Notes: a model not told the origin generated them from the sequence alone. Counted from the first letter of the stretch, positions 23,916-35,071 are shown. The stretch is DNA of 64,000 bases from Hymenopellis radicata (GCA_015501595.1 JADNRX010000051.1:149271-213270), one strand, 5' to 3'. Translations and numbers: made by a program.

Positions 23916-24784
23916 ATGTCTTCGAACGCAGAGCAGCTTGGTTTTTCTACACAGCAAGTCAAACACGCGGGGTATCTCAATCAGCATATCCTCGCTGTCC
24001 TTCCTTACGGACTTTACACGACAATTTTCTTCATGACCGTCACGAAGATAGGTATGCAGGTCGCACCTTCCTACTGTTCGACCGCTAGCTGAAATCATCA
24101 ATCAGCTGCGCGCCACGAGTGGCCTCGTAAACGCGTTTCGATGACGATTCTTGTTTGCGTCATTTGGGCTCTGGCGACAGTGCAAGTCGGGCTATATTGG
24201 AGCGGCCTGTATTCGGCTTTCGTTACCAATGGCCAGTCGCAGGACGCCATCATTGGGTACATGTGGGGACTAGGCGGAAGTCTTACATCGCAAAGATTGG
24301 CTCGCAACATTCTCTGCAAGACTGTGGTAGCGGTAAATGTCCTGATGGCCGAGCTAATCAATGTATGTGATTCCATTACCGAATGCTATCTAACACTGTT
24401 CGCTGACCCGGATTCATTGCTAGATCTGGAGATGCTGGGAAGTCTATCACCGTAACTGGCTCGTCATCGTCGTACCGCTACTTGGTATCCTTTGTGGATT
24501 GAGTAAGTCATCATAGGCTCTTGAAGCCTTCGTCGCTAACCCCAATCACAGTCAGCCACGCCTTCATCATGGTGGCATGGTTCAGGCCTACCGGGATCAC
24601 CGTCAATGTTAGCATACTGCAAGCAAACTGGACGATCGTGTACTACTCAGTCACGGCTTCCATCAGCATCCTCACGACCATCCTCATCATTGGTCGCATC
24701 GTATCGCAGACGGGAGGGCTCAAGCGTGCGCGCACGTACCGCGGTGTTATCGAGATCCTCGTTGAATCTGCTGTGTTCCTCTAG
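23916..24784 (+). pseudogene. Multipass membrane protein, in-frame stop (234 aa)
   Basis: Four exons join in frame: 23,916-24,051, 24,106-24,362, 24,424-24,502 and 24,552-24,784. Introns are 49-61 nt. The product has at least five hydrophobic segments: HILAVLPYGLYTTIFFMTV, then ILVCVIWALATVQVGLYW, then a segment around NILCKTVVAVNVLMAE, WLVIVVPLLGILCGLISHAF, and ITASISILTTILIIGRIV-like. It also has the ESA element near its end. The layout is that of the large fungal seven-helix families annotated only by DUFs. A TAG at 24,782-24,784 stops it, but the same frame continues as YSVTYVLYLAVFLRDN to 24,835, which is the expected next helix. The gene therefore looks truncated by a nonsense change. 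Confidence 0.65.
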
Positions 24785-25089
24785 TATTCGGTCACGTATG
24801 TCCTCTACCTTGCAGTGTTCTTGCGGGATAACTAGCGCTAAGCGACATGTATCACGTTCTTATTCACTGTTCTGAGGCTATTCCAGCACGTCTCAATCAC
24901 GCTTGGTCTAAGTCAGCTTCGGCAAATGCCGGTCAAAAGAGGGTTGGACCTCGTGATCGACTTTGTTTCACCCCGAACACTGACAGTGACAGTCGTTAAC
25001 GGTCAATCTGGCATCCGCACATCCTCTTACTCACACCTAGTATAACCTGGCTCTCCATCTCGTTTTGCTGTATTGATCAATTCGTAGCC
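24785..25089. other. Short intergenic stretch
   Basis: The first ~50 bases are the continuation of the membrane-protein frame after its stop. The rest shows nothing recognisable up to the next F-box gene. Confidence 0.4.
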
Positions 25090-26353
25090 ATGCCACACGC
25101 TTTCCCGCTCGAAATCGTCGAAAACGTCGTCAATTGTCTTCATGGCGAGGAGAACCAACTGCGAAAATGTGCGCTGGTCTCTGTAGCGTGGGCTGGCGCC
25201 ACCCAACGCGTCTTGTTTCACGATGTCGACCTACACTCGTATTCGAAGATGACAGGACTCCTTCCTCATCTCATATGCTCTCCCCATCTTCCCAAACTCA
25301 TTCGCTCCCTTACCATCCACCAACCGTCACAAATCTACAAGGAAAACGTATCATGCGACGACTTTATGACCTGCCTTACCGCTATTCTTACCCTCCTTCC
25401 CCATATAACTTCATTGACAGTCGACTTTGAGGATTACAGTTGGGAAGAGACGTCCAATCGGCCTTTTGTCGACCTGCTTCACAGCTTCCTACCCCGTACA
25501 CCCCTTTTGAAACTTGACGTTGTTAATCTCAGCCACGTGGACGATTTCGAGCATATCTTCGCGCTTCTGAAAGGGACCAGCATCAGGAGAATCATTGTGG
25601 ATAGCTACAATTGCGAGCCCGAAGATGATGTTGTTGAGTCCGACGGTTCTGTTTTGCAACTTCCGCTTGTCGAATGCATTCGCGTTGAGATAACACTACA
25701 CGAACAACGGTTCCACTATTGGCTCTCTCAGCGACGAGCTAGCTTCGTGAACCTCAATCGTTTCGAGATTTTCATGGCCAGTGCCGAATGATCTAGCACA
25801 GTGGTGCGATTTGCTCCAGACGGGATTTCCGTCGGTGAAGGAGTGCAGGTTTGACCTTGACGGTGGTAAATGAATGGCCATTTAATGCAGTCGTCATGCT
25901 GACGATGCCCTAGACTTCGACGATGAGGAAGATGATACGCATATCCCAGAGGAAGACGCGTACCGCGCACTCCCTCTCGGTGGCCTCCACTTTCAGCATA
26001 TCCAATTCGGCGCCATTAGCGCTCGTTCCAAACCAAGTGATTTCCTCGAACTGGCGAAGGAACAGAAGTTTGTAGAGTGGTGGGCTTATGTACTCTCCAC
26101 CCTTGCAAGCGATAAAGCGACCATCCATTTTACGGAGCTTACATTCACGTTCACCGATCTGTTACACGAAGGAGGCATTTTGGCTGCATGGGAATCACTT
26201 GACAAGGTCCTTTCGCAGAAGTTCTTCAGTTGCGTGCAGCGCGTTCACTTCGAGACCAAGGCGGGATGTATCATAACGGACACGGACATGGCAGCCAAGA
26301 TACGGGTAGCAATGCCACAACTCGCCAGTAGAAATGTTCTTTGTTTCTCGTAG
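25090..26353 (+). CDS. F-box/LRR-like protein, copy 4 (one frame break)
   Basis: ATG at 25,090 begins MPHAFPLEIVENVVNCLHG, then RKCALVSVAWAGATQRVLF, a family F-box. The exon runs clean for 230 codons. Near 25,786 one extra base moves the homology out of frame (TGA at 25,789), and it then continues as NDLAQWCDLLQTGFPSVKEC. An intron at 25,866-25,913 (48 nt) leads to the last exon, with acidic FDDEEDD, GGLHFQHIQFGAI and the shared block IHFTELTFTFTD. TAG at 26,351-26,353 ends it. With the frame corrected the product is about 400 aa. This copy has the fewest breaks and defines the family's exon-intron plan. Confidence 0.65.
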
Positions 26354-26547
26354 ACTGTGATCAATGAAGGGCAACGGTGTATTTGTGCATCATGATATTT
26401 GTATGCCTTGAATTTGACTAGTCTCCGTCTTGACGTTCGTGTTCAAACGTTCAAGAATTCCTCCGACGCGGTTGACGTATCTAATTTTCTACCTCGTGTC
26501 TATATTCTCACGGGTGCATCTTTACCACATACGGCCCACTCTACGTG
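26354..26547. other. Intergenic between F-box genes
   Basis: No feature recognised; about 190 bp that must contain the promoter of the next F-box gene. Confidence 0.35.
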
Positions 26548-28234
26548 ATGAACAGACGACTCGAACTCCCAGCTGAGTTGTGGAGTGAGATTCTAGGCTC
26601 GGTAGGTCCCTGTTCCAATGCCTGACATGCTGTTCTTACCTATCCTCAGCCCGAACACACCCTAGAAGATCTTAAAGCCATTCGATACGTTTCCAACACT
26701 CATTTGCTCAGGTTTTATTTAGTACTAGGTCCGTCGGGGTATATCCTTAGCTATTCAATTAGCGTAGGCGGGTTCCAATATAGTAGTAACATAGTAACAA
26801 TATCATACGCTGCATCCTTTTCAATACCCTCTACCTTCCCTGGAAACAACGAAACCGAGTCTTTTCTGGACACTCCTTTCAGCCTCTCGACCAAGAACGG
26901 CTTAAAAGATCAACCGACCTCCTCCGACATATTGCGTCTTCCCCAAATTTCGCGCGTCACTTCGAAGTCATATCTATTGACACCGACCTGTGCTCTCAAG
27001 TAAGCTGCGGCCAAATGCCATGCGAGTCGACATCGAGCTGGAAGTCGCGCATTACGGCGATCATCACGAGAAAGAGAAGGCGGGACCTATGGGCATGCAT
27101 CGAGCATGTTATTCCTCATTTGACGTCTCTTCGGCGTATGGAGTACGTTTCGCTGCATTTCTTTCTAGATGTGACATTGACCTTCCTGAATCCTGCAGCA
27201 TCCCTTGGTCCCACGGATTATGTCCCCAGATGGAGCCTATAATCGCTTCTCTACCGCCTCTCGCAACTTTGGCCGTCAATTCAGTGCGGCAACTTTTCCC
27301 ATTCGAAGCGCTCTCGCAGTTGCGTGGTCTCACCACTCTGCAAGCAGGTTCCCTCACCAAAACAACGAACTACATCACCCCCATCATCACGAACAATCCC
27401 CAGTTGAAGAAGATTGATCTCAAATGGTGGGAAGGCGAGGTGGACTTGCGTGCCCTGTTTGCGGGTCGTCCCTTGGGCACACCAGCCTGTGTCGAATCGT
27501 TCATGGGTTATACTCTCACCGTGTCGGACGCGACATCCAGGTTCCCCCATTTCCGGCACCTTACATCGCTACAAGTTGATGCTGAGGCCCCGGAGGCGTT
27601 GTGGGATATTCTCCGCAGAGAGACTGTACATCTTGTCCGCGTGCACATATGTTCCGTATCCATCGCATTCGTGCGATACGTGGCCTCGTATCGCGGCATC
27701 GAGCGATTGGAGCTCAAGCTTTGGGCTGTGAAATGTCCTGCGAACGTCGACTCTCTGTGGGAGGTGATTTCTTTGCATAAGGCATCCCTCTGTGTGCTTG
27801 CATTGGGGTCGCGTATCTGCACGTTGTGCACGCCGACGATTCGGCACTTGCAATGTCTACGCAGATTGAAGCGCCTGACGCTAGCAATCCCCTCTGTGGC
27901 AGACCTTCCTGATCCATCAAAGATAGATGCGGAGTTGAAGGAAGGGGAGAGGATTGTTGTACGTCTGTTTATACCTTCCAGGATCTCTTCATTCACCAAT
28001 CTACCTACAGAACGAGTTCCTTGACCACCTTGAGGACTGGCCTGAGCTCGAGGTTGTCATGTTTGAGCATGAAGTGCATCAGTATGACTCTGGCCATGTC
28101 TGGAGGATTATTGAGGGCCAATCGTTTGGAGATTGTCGCCGGCTCGAGATTCGTATTGACTCTTATCTATATGATGGCTGGCCGCGTATCCGGCACTGCG
28201 TCACAAGTGCATATGCAATGATGCGTCTGCATGA

Positions 28235-28243
28235 CGGATCATT
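28235..28243. repeat. Target-site duplication CGGATCATT, left
   Basis: CGGATCATT here and at 32,639-32,647 flank the dimeric insertion in F-box gene 5. A shortened CGGATCA (30,438-30,444) separates the two copies. Confidence 0.65.
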
Positions 28244-30437
28244 GGCCTATGGTCTATGTCCGTTCAGACGGAGGGTTTTTCAAGTTTTTTCAAGTTGAAA
28301 GAAAGAGGTAAAAAAAGAAGAAAGAGAGAGTTATCTAGACTTGTATACCAATGTACTGGCATCAGCATTTGGTGTCAAATGCTCTGGGGACCAAAATATA
28401 TGTGTTCCATTTTTCGTTTTCAAGTGCGGCCTATGCGCTGATTTGGCAGGCCATCGGTTTTCAAGGCTATGTCCATTCGGGGCACGGCTCGTTTTGGGGA
28501 TAGGCCCCAGCCAATGGTTTTCAAGATTCAAATCACGATAAGATCAAGTTCCTCCGAAGACCGAACCGATCAGTGACCTGACGCGTCTCTCTCTCTCACA
28601 CCACCACCATCTCGAGCGCGCATATGGTCCGGTAGAGGTGGCTGGCCAGCGGTCGACTTCATGTCACCGCTGTACTATGCAGCTGATGCTCGACTGTATG
28701 TCGGCGCTGCCATGAACATTGTTGCAGATGGCGCTCGTTACATTCTCCAACGCCGACGCCGAATGCAACAACACCGAATGCGACATCACAGGCGTTGCGG
28801 TGACGCTCTTACCACGGACGCTTCCCACTGTCAGCTTCCAAATGAGCAGCAGAATTTCAGACATTTGGGGTCAACGTCGCAAGGACGGCTTGATACCAAG
28901 GAGAGCGAACATAAAAGATGGCTAGGACTTGGACGACGATTAGATGATGCGTCGCAGGTGTGTCACCTTGTTTTATATCCCCTTTCCCAGTCCCAGTTTG
29001 ATGGAGACTTAGGGAACTGAATTCAGCACAATAATGCCACCACCACTTGAAACTATTATATTTCCTGCCTGGCTCCTCTGTGAGTCGAGTCTCACCCAGT
29101 ATTTGCACAAGCCTCATGCACTATGCCAGGCAAAATTTATCACTCATTGCTTATGTGCCCTGGTCATCAATGCCCTCCTCGTTCATTTAGCGCGTCGCGA
29201 CTCGCGAGTACTGTCTGTTACGGATGCATACGAGCGCGCGCGCCGCCGTAGTCCTCATTTCAGATCTACATATCAAATGAATTGTTTTTTTATCCTATCG
29301 TTCTCCCGCCTGAGCCGCTAAGTACGCGACAATGTCCTTCTCCCTCACTCGAACTCTTTCACCTTTCTTGAGTGGAGGATGACCACAACGACAAAGCTCA
29401 CGGCCACCAAGTTTCCCTGGACAGTCTGCACGGCGACTACATGCTCACGGCCACCAAGTTTCCCTGGACAGTCTGCACGGCGACTACATATAACCTTTGT
29501 GCAAACGGCGCAGCGGCCCTTCTTCTTGCTTGCTTGAGGCAGCAACACTACGAGGTCCGAGTGTGCCGTCATTCTGCAGCATCGGCTGTTGGAATGTGTG
29601 CTCTCTTGATGTAGAGGCAAGTGGAACGACAGCCTCAGTGCCAGATGAATCAACCTCCATGTCATCGCCTCCGCCTTGATATTTGCTTCAGTCCCACACC
29701 AATATCCTTTGAACTAAAGCGTTGTATGCAGATAATGACCGACTGTCGCGTCGCAAGTACTGTCCGTTACGGACACATACGAGCGCGTACCGCCGTAGTC
29801 CAATACTACTACGACGAGCGGGTACTTAATATGTTGTAGAGAGAGTAGGGGTGTGTATAGGCATGGAGAAATGGTGTTAGTAGGGCAATGGGTACAGCGG
29901 CGTTCGAGTCCGCTACATGTAATTGAGGGAAGCCTAGAGAGTTGCGTTAAGAATGATCTTTTCAAGTTGAATTGAACAGAATTCGTGTTTTATTCTAGTC
30001 ACGATCGGCAACATCCTCTTAACTCATGAAACACGTACCTTTGGGCCGAGGAAGGTGCCATGGAAGACGAGGCCAACACTACGAGTAGGCTTGGATGATT
30101 TAACAGACGATTCGAGGGTGTCAGCGGTGTGGGCAAGGCAGCGTCACCGTGCCGCCATTGACGCGGATGATCTGACGCTTCGTGGATTGTTAATGCCTAT
30201 ATGGATGCGGGTAACGGTAGAGGTAGCGCGCTTTGGGTGCAAACAGTGTTCCCCCACATCGTAAAGTAATCAAAAAGGTTGGCAGGGCAAATCACTCGTA
30301 TTGTGGTCGTCGTGAGATAGTGGCGCGACGCGATCTGTATTTGGAGATTACATCACAGTGGCTATGTACCGGGCCGACAACACCATTGGTCTATGTCCGC
30401 ATATGGACATAGACCTGAACTGGCTTGATTCAAGAGC
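28244..30437 (+). mobile_element. 2.2-kb non-coding element, copy 1 of a tandem dimer
   Basis: It starts GGCCTATGGTCTATGTCC and is repeated head-to-tail with a 2,201-bp period (including the 7-bp spacer). The two copies differ at only two sites I could see (29,248/31,449 and 30,382/32,583). No transposase, reverse transcriptase or other long frame is present, so it would be non-autonomous. A near-terminal hairpin (30,388-30,415, 11-bp stem) contains GGTCTATGTCC, which also occurs 7 bp from the 5' end. There are no classical terminal inverted repeats and no Helitron CTRR end. Internal repeats: a ~47-bp unit twice (about 29,397-29,490) and a ~60-bp segment at 29,187 and 29,735. Confidence 0.65.
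30388..30415. repeat. Subterminal hairpin of the 2.2-kb element
   Basis: GGTCTATGTCC, loop GCATAT, GGACATAGACC: an 11-bp perfect stem. The same hairpin lies at 32,589-32,616 in copy 2. Its position close to the 3' end suggests a role in mobility of the element (inference). Confidence 0.65.
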
Positions 30438-30444
30438 CGGATCA

Positions 30445-32638
30445 GGCCTATGGTCTATGTCCGTTCAGACGGAGGGTTTTTCAAGTTTTTTCAAGTTGAA
30501 AGAAAGAGGTAAAAAAAGAAGAAAGAGAGAGTTATCTAGACTTGTATACCAATGTACTGGCATCAGCATTTGGTGTCAAATGCTCTGGGGACCAAAATAT
30601 ATGTGTTCCATTTTTCGTTTTCAAGTGCGGCCTATGCGCTGATTTGGCAGGCCATCGGTTTTCAAGGCTATGTCCATTCGGGGCACGGCTCGTTTTGGGG
30701 ATAGGCCCCAGCCAATGGTTTTCAAGATTCAAATCACGATAAGATCAAGTTCCTCCGAAGACCGAACCGATCAGTGACCTGACGCGTCTCTCTCTCTCAC
30801 ACCACCACCATCTCGAGCGCGCATATGGTCCGGTAGAGGTGGCTGGCCAGCGGTCGACTTCATGTCACCGCTGTACTATGCAGCTGATGCTCGACTGTAT
30901 GTCGGCGCTGCCATGAACATTGTTGCAGATGGCGCTCGTTACATTCTCCAACGCCGACGCCGAATGCAACAACACCGAATGCGACATCACAGGCGTTGCG
31001 GTGACGCTCTTACCACGGACGCTTCCCACTGTCAGCTTCCAAATGAGCAGCAGAATTTCAGACATTTGGGGTCAACGTCGCAAGGACGGCTTGATACCAA
31101 GGAGAGCGAACATAAAAGATGGCTAGGACTTGGACGACGATTAGATGATGCGTCGCAGGTGTGTCACCTTGTTTTATATCCCCTTTCCCAGTCCCAGTTT
31201 GATGGAGACTTAGGGAACTGAATTCAGCACAATAATGCCACCACCACTTGAAACTATTATATTTCCTGCCTGGCTCCTCTGTGAGTCGAGTCTCACCCAG
31301 TATTTGCACAAGCCTCATGCACTATGCCAGGCAAAATTTATCACTCATTGCTTATGTGCCCTGGTCATCAATGCCCTCCTCGTTCATTTAGCGCGTCGCG
31401 ACTCGCGAGTACTGTCTGTTACGGATGCATACGAGCGCGCGCGCCGCCATAGTCCTCATTTCAGATCTACATATCAAATGAATTGTTTTTTTATCCTATC
31501 GTTCTCCCGCCTGAGCCGCTAAGTACGCGACAATGTCCTTCTCCCTCACTCGAACTCTTTCACCTTTCTTGAGTGGAGGATGACCACAACGACAAAGCTC
31601 ACGGCCACCAAGTTTCCCTGGACAGTCTGCACGGCGACTACATGCTCACGGCCACCAAGTTTCCCTGGACAGTCTGCACGGCGACTACATATAACCTTTG
31701 TGCAAACGGCGCAGCGGCCCTTCTTCTTGCTTGCTTGAGGCAGCAACACTACGAGGTCCGAGTGTGCCGTCATTCTGCAGCATCGGCTGTTGGAATGTGT
31801 GCTCTCTTGATGTAGAGGCAAGTGGAACGACAGCCTCAGTGCCAGATGAATCAACCTCCATGTCATCGCCTCCGCCTTGATATTTGCTTCAGTCCCACAC
31901 CAATATCCTTTGAACTAAAGCGTTGTATGCAGATAATGACCGACTGTCGCGTCGCAAGTACTGTCCGTTACGGACACATACGAGCGCGTACCGCCGTAGT
32001 CCAATACTACTACGACGAGCGGGTACTTAATATGTTGTAGAGAGAGTAGGGGTGTGTATAGGCATGGAGAAATGGTGTTAGTAGGGCAATGGGTACAGCG
32101 GCGTTCGAGTCCGCTACATGTAATTGAGGGAAGCCTAGAGAGTTGCGTTAAGAATGATCTTTTCAAGTTGAATTGAACAGAATTCGTGTTTTATTCTAGT
32201 CACGATCGGCAACATCCTCTTAACTCATGAAACACGTACCTTTGGGCCGAGGAAGGTGCCATGGAAGACGAGGCCAACACTACGAGTAGGCTTGGATGAT
32301 TTAACAGACGATTCGAGGGTGTCAGCGGTGTGGGCAAGGCAGCGTCACCGTGCCGCCATTGACGCGGATGATCTGACGCTTCGTGGATTGTTAATGCCTA
32401 TATGGATGCGGGTAACGGTAGAGGTAGCGCGCTTTGGGTGCAAACAGTGTTCCCCCACATCGTAAAGTAATCAAAAAGGTTGGCAGGGCAAATCACTCGT
32501 ATTGTGGTCGTCGTGAGATAGTGGCGCGACGCGATCTGTATTTGGAGATTACATCACAGTGGCTATGTACCGGGCCGACAACACCGTTGGTCTATGTCCG
32601 CATATGGACATAGACCTGAACTGGCTTGATTCAAGAGC
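30445..32638 (+). mobile_element. 2.2-kb non-coding element, copy 2 of the tandem dimer
   Basis: Almost identical to 28,244-30,437. It ends just before CGGATCATT (32,639-32,647), followed immediately by the missing C-terminal codons of F-box gene 5. The near-identity of the copies shows the dimer is young. Confidence 0.65.
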
Positions 32639-32919
32639 CGGATCATTTGCGTTTCGTATAATGTCCCAGAGCGTAGGGTTCTGATATCATTGATTGTTAT
32701 CTCTGCTGGTAGGAGGTACGAGTGTGAGCGGAGATCGAGGTTTGTGCTCCGAAAGAGGCAGTCACCGTCGATCGTTTCAACTTCTCCTCTCACCACGACG
32801 GTGAATCCTCATCTGTCGCTTCACTCGTCGCTCGTGCTACAAGCACTTCACAATTCTTTTAAAGACTTTATCTTCCATCTAATACCTCTCTCTTTTCTTT
32901 AAATTGTCACCTCAACGCA

Positions 32920-33858
32920 ATGTCTAATCCCACTCCCCCTGCACCCCCTGTTCCTCGTATTGTCGTGGACCCTCACCTGCTCTCCTGCCCTGACTATTCT
33001 CTCCCCTTCGCGGACACGCTCAGGGTCCAGCTGGCAACCAGTCAGACCATTACCGAAGTTGAAGCTGCCAAGCTCCTCTCTGACCTCTGGACTGCCCAGA
33101 ACACTCTGGAGAAAACTGCTTGGGATGCCCAAACAGCCGCAGACAAAGTCATTGCGGACGAAGCGGCTCGTCTTAGGCTGGAGCGTGCCGAGAAGGACAA
33201 GCTAGACGCCGCTCAGGCAATCCAAGACGAGCTCGACGCGATTCGCGACAAGCGCCCGAAACTCGGCGCGTTCGCGGTTGACGTCGCTGTAGGCGACGAC
33301 ACCGAACCCCGCATCCCAGCTTACGCAGAGGAGAAACTGAAGAACAAGAAATGGGTCGGGCTCTACTATTTCACCATTGCAGCCGATCAGGAAGCCCGCC
33401 GTTCGCGTCTCACGGTTAACCCAGACGGTATGGCCTGGGTTGCCAATGATGGCGACGCGTCCGGCTCGTCGTACAGTCTCGCGCCGAACGTCAAGCCATC
33501 CAAGAATGCCATTTCTGATTCCGACCTGTCGCCAGACGATTTCACTTACGCGTCGGACCACTTCCTGCGCCAGATCAAACGTTTCAACTGGGAGAAGCCT
33601 CACATCGATGTCCTGACGAATTTCTTCTACCTCATCAAGAGCCATCCTATCCGCGCAACCGACGAAGGCCCTCGCGCTTGTCAGCGTTACGCTGATGAAG
33701 TTCGCCAACAATGGCACTCTCGCATGGCGGCCGGTGAATTGACCTTCAACATCGGCCTTATAAACAACACGCGTCTGGACAAGATTGCAATCCAAGTCCT
33801 CAAGGATGACGCTCGGGCTCAAACTTCTAGCGCTCGCGCAGACGCTGCTTCCGTGCGT
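32920..33858 (+). CDS. Gag-like structural protein of the retroelement
   Basis: It begins at ATG 32,920. The first ~30 residues are proline-rich (TPPAPPVPRIVVDP). Residues ~45-110 form a long coiled coil rich in Ala, Asp, Lys and Arg (AARLRLERAEKDKLDAAQAI). A globular part follows with YYFTIAADQEARRSRL and FFYLIKSHPIRATDEGPRAC. The layout matches capsid-like proteins at the 5' end of fungal tyrosine-recombinase retroelements. After ARADAAS a GT splice-donor-like GTGCGT at 33,859 suggests the frame is spliced to the zinc-knuckle exon rather than running to the stop at 33,939. Confidence 0.6.
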
Positions 33859-33924
33859 TTGTTCTCTTTGATATCACCTAGTCTTTGCTCATCATTTTCA
33901 TGGCTTCCCTCTCAAACCTTTAAC

Positions 33925-34070
33925 CTTATCTCGGGCTAATGCTCCTGAATTGAATTATTTCTTAAAACTCGGGCAAACCGCTCCTGAACTCGTCTTTAAC
34001 TTCAACCTAAACAACAACTCGGGCTGAACCTGCCCTTTAACAATCATATACATACACTCGGGCTTTGCCT
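33925..34070 (+). repeat. Four CTCGGGC-spaced units between gag and zinc knuckle
   Basis: CTCGGGC occurs at about 33,934, 33,968, 34,018 and 34,058, each followed by a GCTCCTGAA/CCTGCCC/GCCTCTGAA-like word. They fall in the stretch between the gag exon and the zinc-knuckle exon, which may be an intron. Function unknown. Confidence 0.45.
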
Positions 34071-34097
34071 CTGAAACCAACCATCTTGAACAACCAG

Positions 34098-34607
34098 ATT
34101 CGCGACGCTGTAAATGCGACGAACCGTCGCCAGCGCTACCGCTCTCCATCTCCCCGCCGGGGGCGTAATCGCTCACCGTCTCCATCCCGTCGCGAACGTA
34201 GGGGCCGATCATATTCTCCTCATCGTAACAGTCGACGAGGACGTTCCGCCTCTCCACGACGCCGCTCCCGCTCACGAAACAATCGGAATTTTCAGAGAGG
34301 CACACGGTCGCAGTCGGAACCCGCGACGTGTGCCATCTGCCTCGGGTACCACACCGATGTCCACCTCTGCAAGAAAGAAGAGTTTTGGAATGGAGGACCT
34401 ACGCTATGCAGACGAGAGTCGAACAACTTCATCGCCTTCCGCACCGGTGGCCGCATTTGTCTCGAGTTTCAACTCGACAAAGGCTGTACCCGGCCTGGGC
34501 ATTCCGACCGTCATACCTGTACCGGATGCGGCGGTTCGTCTCATGGCGCCACGAGATGTCCTCGAGCTCAGAAGAGCACAGCCCCACACTCCTCTTCGAG
34601 CAAGTAA
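34098..34607 (+). CDS. Nucleocapsid-like RS-rich zinc-knuckle protein
   Basis: The reading opens with Arg-Ser-Pro repeats (RYRSPSPRRGRNRSPSPSRR), an RNA-binding composition. It has two Cys/His clusters, one near CAICLGYHTDVHLC and one CTGCGGSSHGATRC, the latter an exact CX2CX4HX4C zinc knuckle as in retroviral-type nucleocapsids. No ATG opens this frame, and an acceptor-like CAG at about 34,095-34,097 could splice it to the gag exon. It ends with TAG at 34,605-34,607 and overlaps the RT frame, which lies one frame over. Confidence 0.6.
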   Translation: MRDAVNATNRRQRYRSPSPRRGRNRSPSPSRRERRGRSYSPHRNSRRGRSASPRRRSRSRNNRNFQRGTRSQSEPATCAICLGYHTDVHLCKKEEFWNGGPTLCRRESNNFIAFRTGGRICLEFQLDKGCTRPGHSDRHTCTGCGGSSHGATRCPRAQKSTAPHSSSSK

Positions 34608-35071
34608 CTGGGAACGGCTACTTGCAATCCATAATCTCACAAACCGGTATCCATCAATCGTCAACGGCATTCGTTTTGGCTTTAACCTCGGCATTCCCCC
34701 CATTACCCAAACTTATACCCCTCGTAATAGTGCTACAATCGACGAGCACCTCTCGGAATTTAATACCATCATACAGAACGAGTTCACTTCCTTGCGTTAC
34801 ATTGGTCCCTTCGAACAAGACGAGCTGGAATCTCTTATTGGACCTTTTCAGACATCACCCTTATCTCTCATTCCAAAACCACAGTCTACGGATCTCCGCT
34901 TGGTTCAAAACTTCTCATTTCCTCATTCTCCAAAGAACGGCCACTGCTCCATCAATCATTTCATCTCTTCTGACGATTTCCCGTGCACCTGGGGGACTTT
35001 CGAAGCCGTGGCTTTCAAAATCGCGACATTACCTCCCGGGTCCCAAGGTGCCATACGCGATGTTGCAGAAG

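Larger units (their letters stand above)
26548..32684 (+). pseudogene. F-box/LRR protein gene 5, split by a 4.4-kb insertion
   Basis: Exon 1 (26,548-26,601) encodes MNRRLELPAELWSEILGS, an F-box start. An intron leads to PEHTLEDLKAIRYVSN at 26,650. About 105 bp from 26,713 do not fit the family, and homology resumes with LFNTLYLPWKQRNRVFSG near 26,819. An intron at 27,143-27,198 (56 nt, phase 2) and another near 27,960-28,010 join an LRR-like body (FPHFRHLTSLQVDAEAPEAL; NEFLDHLEDWPELEVVMFEH). The last exon is cut after codon GGA-TCA at 28,243 by two tandem element copies. Its tail FAFRIMSQSVGF and stop TGA (32,682-32,684) lie directly after them in the same frame. The family role would be substrate recognition in SCF ligases; this allele is disrupted. 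Confidence 0.7.

Noticed and set aside
27109..27999. Minus-strand readings of 83-163 aa inside F-box gene 5
   Set aside because: They are antisense to the LRR-like body of the plus-strand gene and have no homology features.
29890..29925. tRNA-like B box (GTTCGAGTCCGC) suggesting a SINE
   Set aside because: The B box is imperfect and no acceptable A box or cloverleaf could be found upstream.
28244..32638. The 2.2-kb dimer as a Helitron pair
   Set aside because: A 3' hairpin is present, but there is no CTRR end 10-12 bp after it. The flanks show a 9-bp duplication instead of a simple A/T insertion, and no 5' TC fits the border.
28244..32645. The 2.2-kb repeats as LTRs of one retrotransposon
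   Set aside because: The repeats abut with only 7 bp between them, so there is no internal region for primer binding site or genes.
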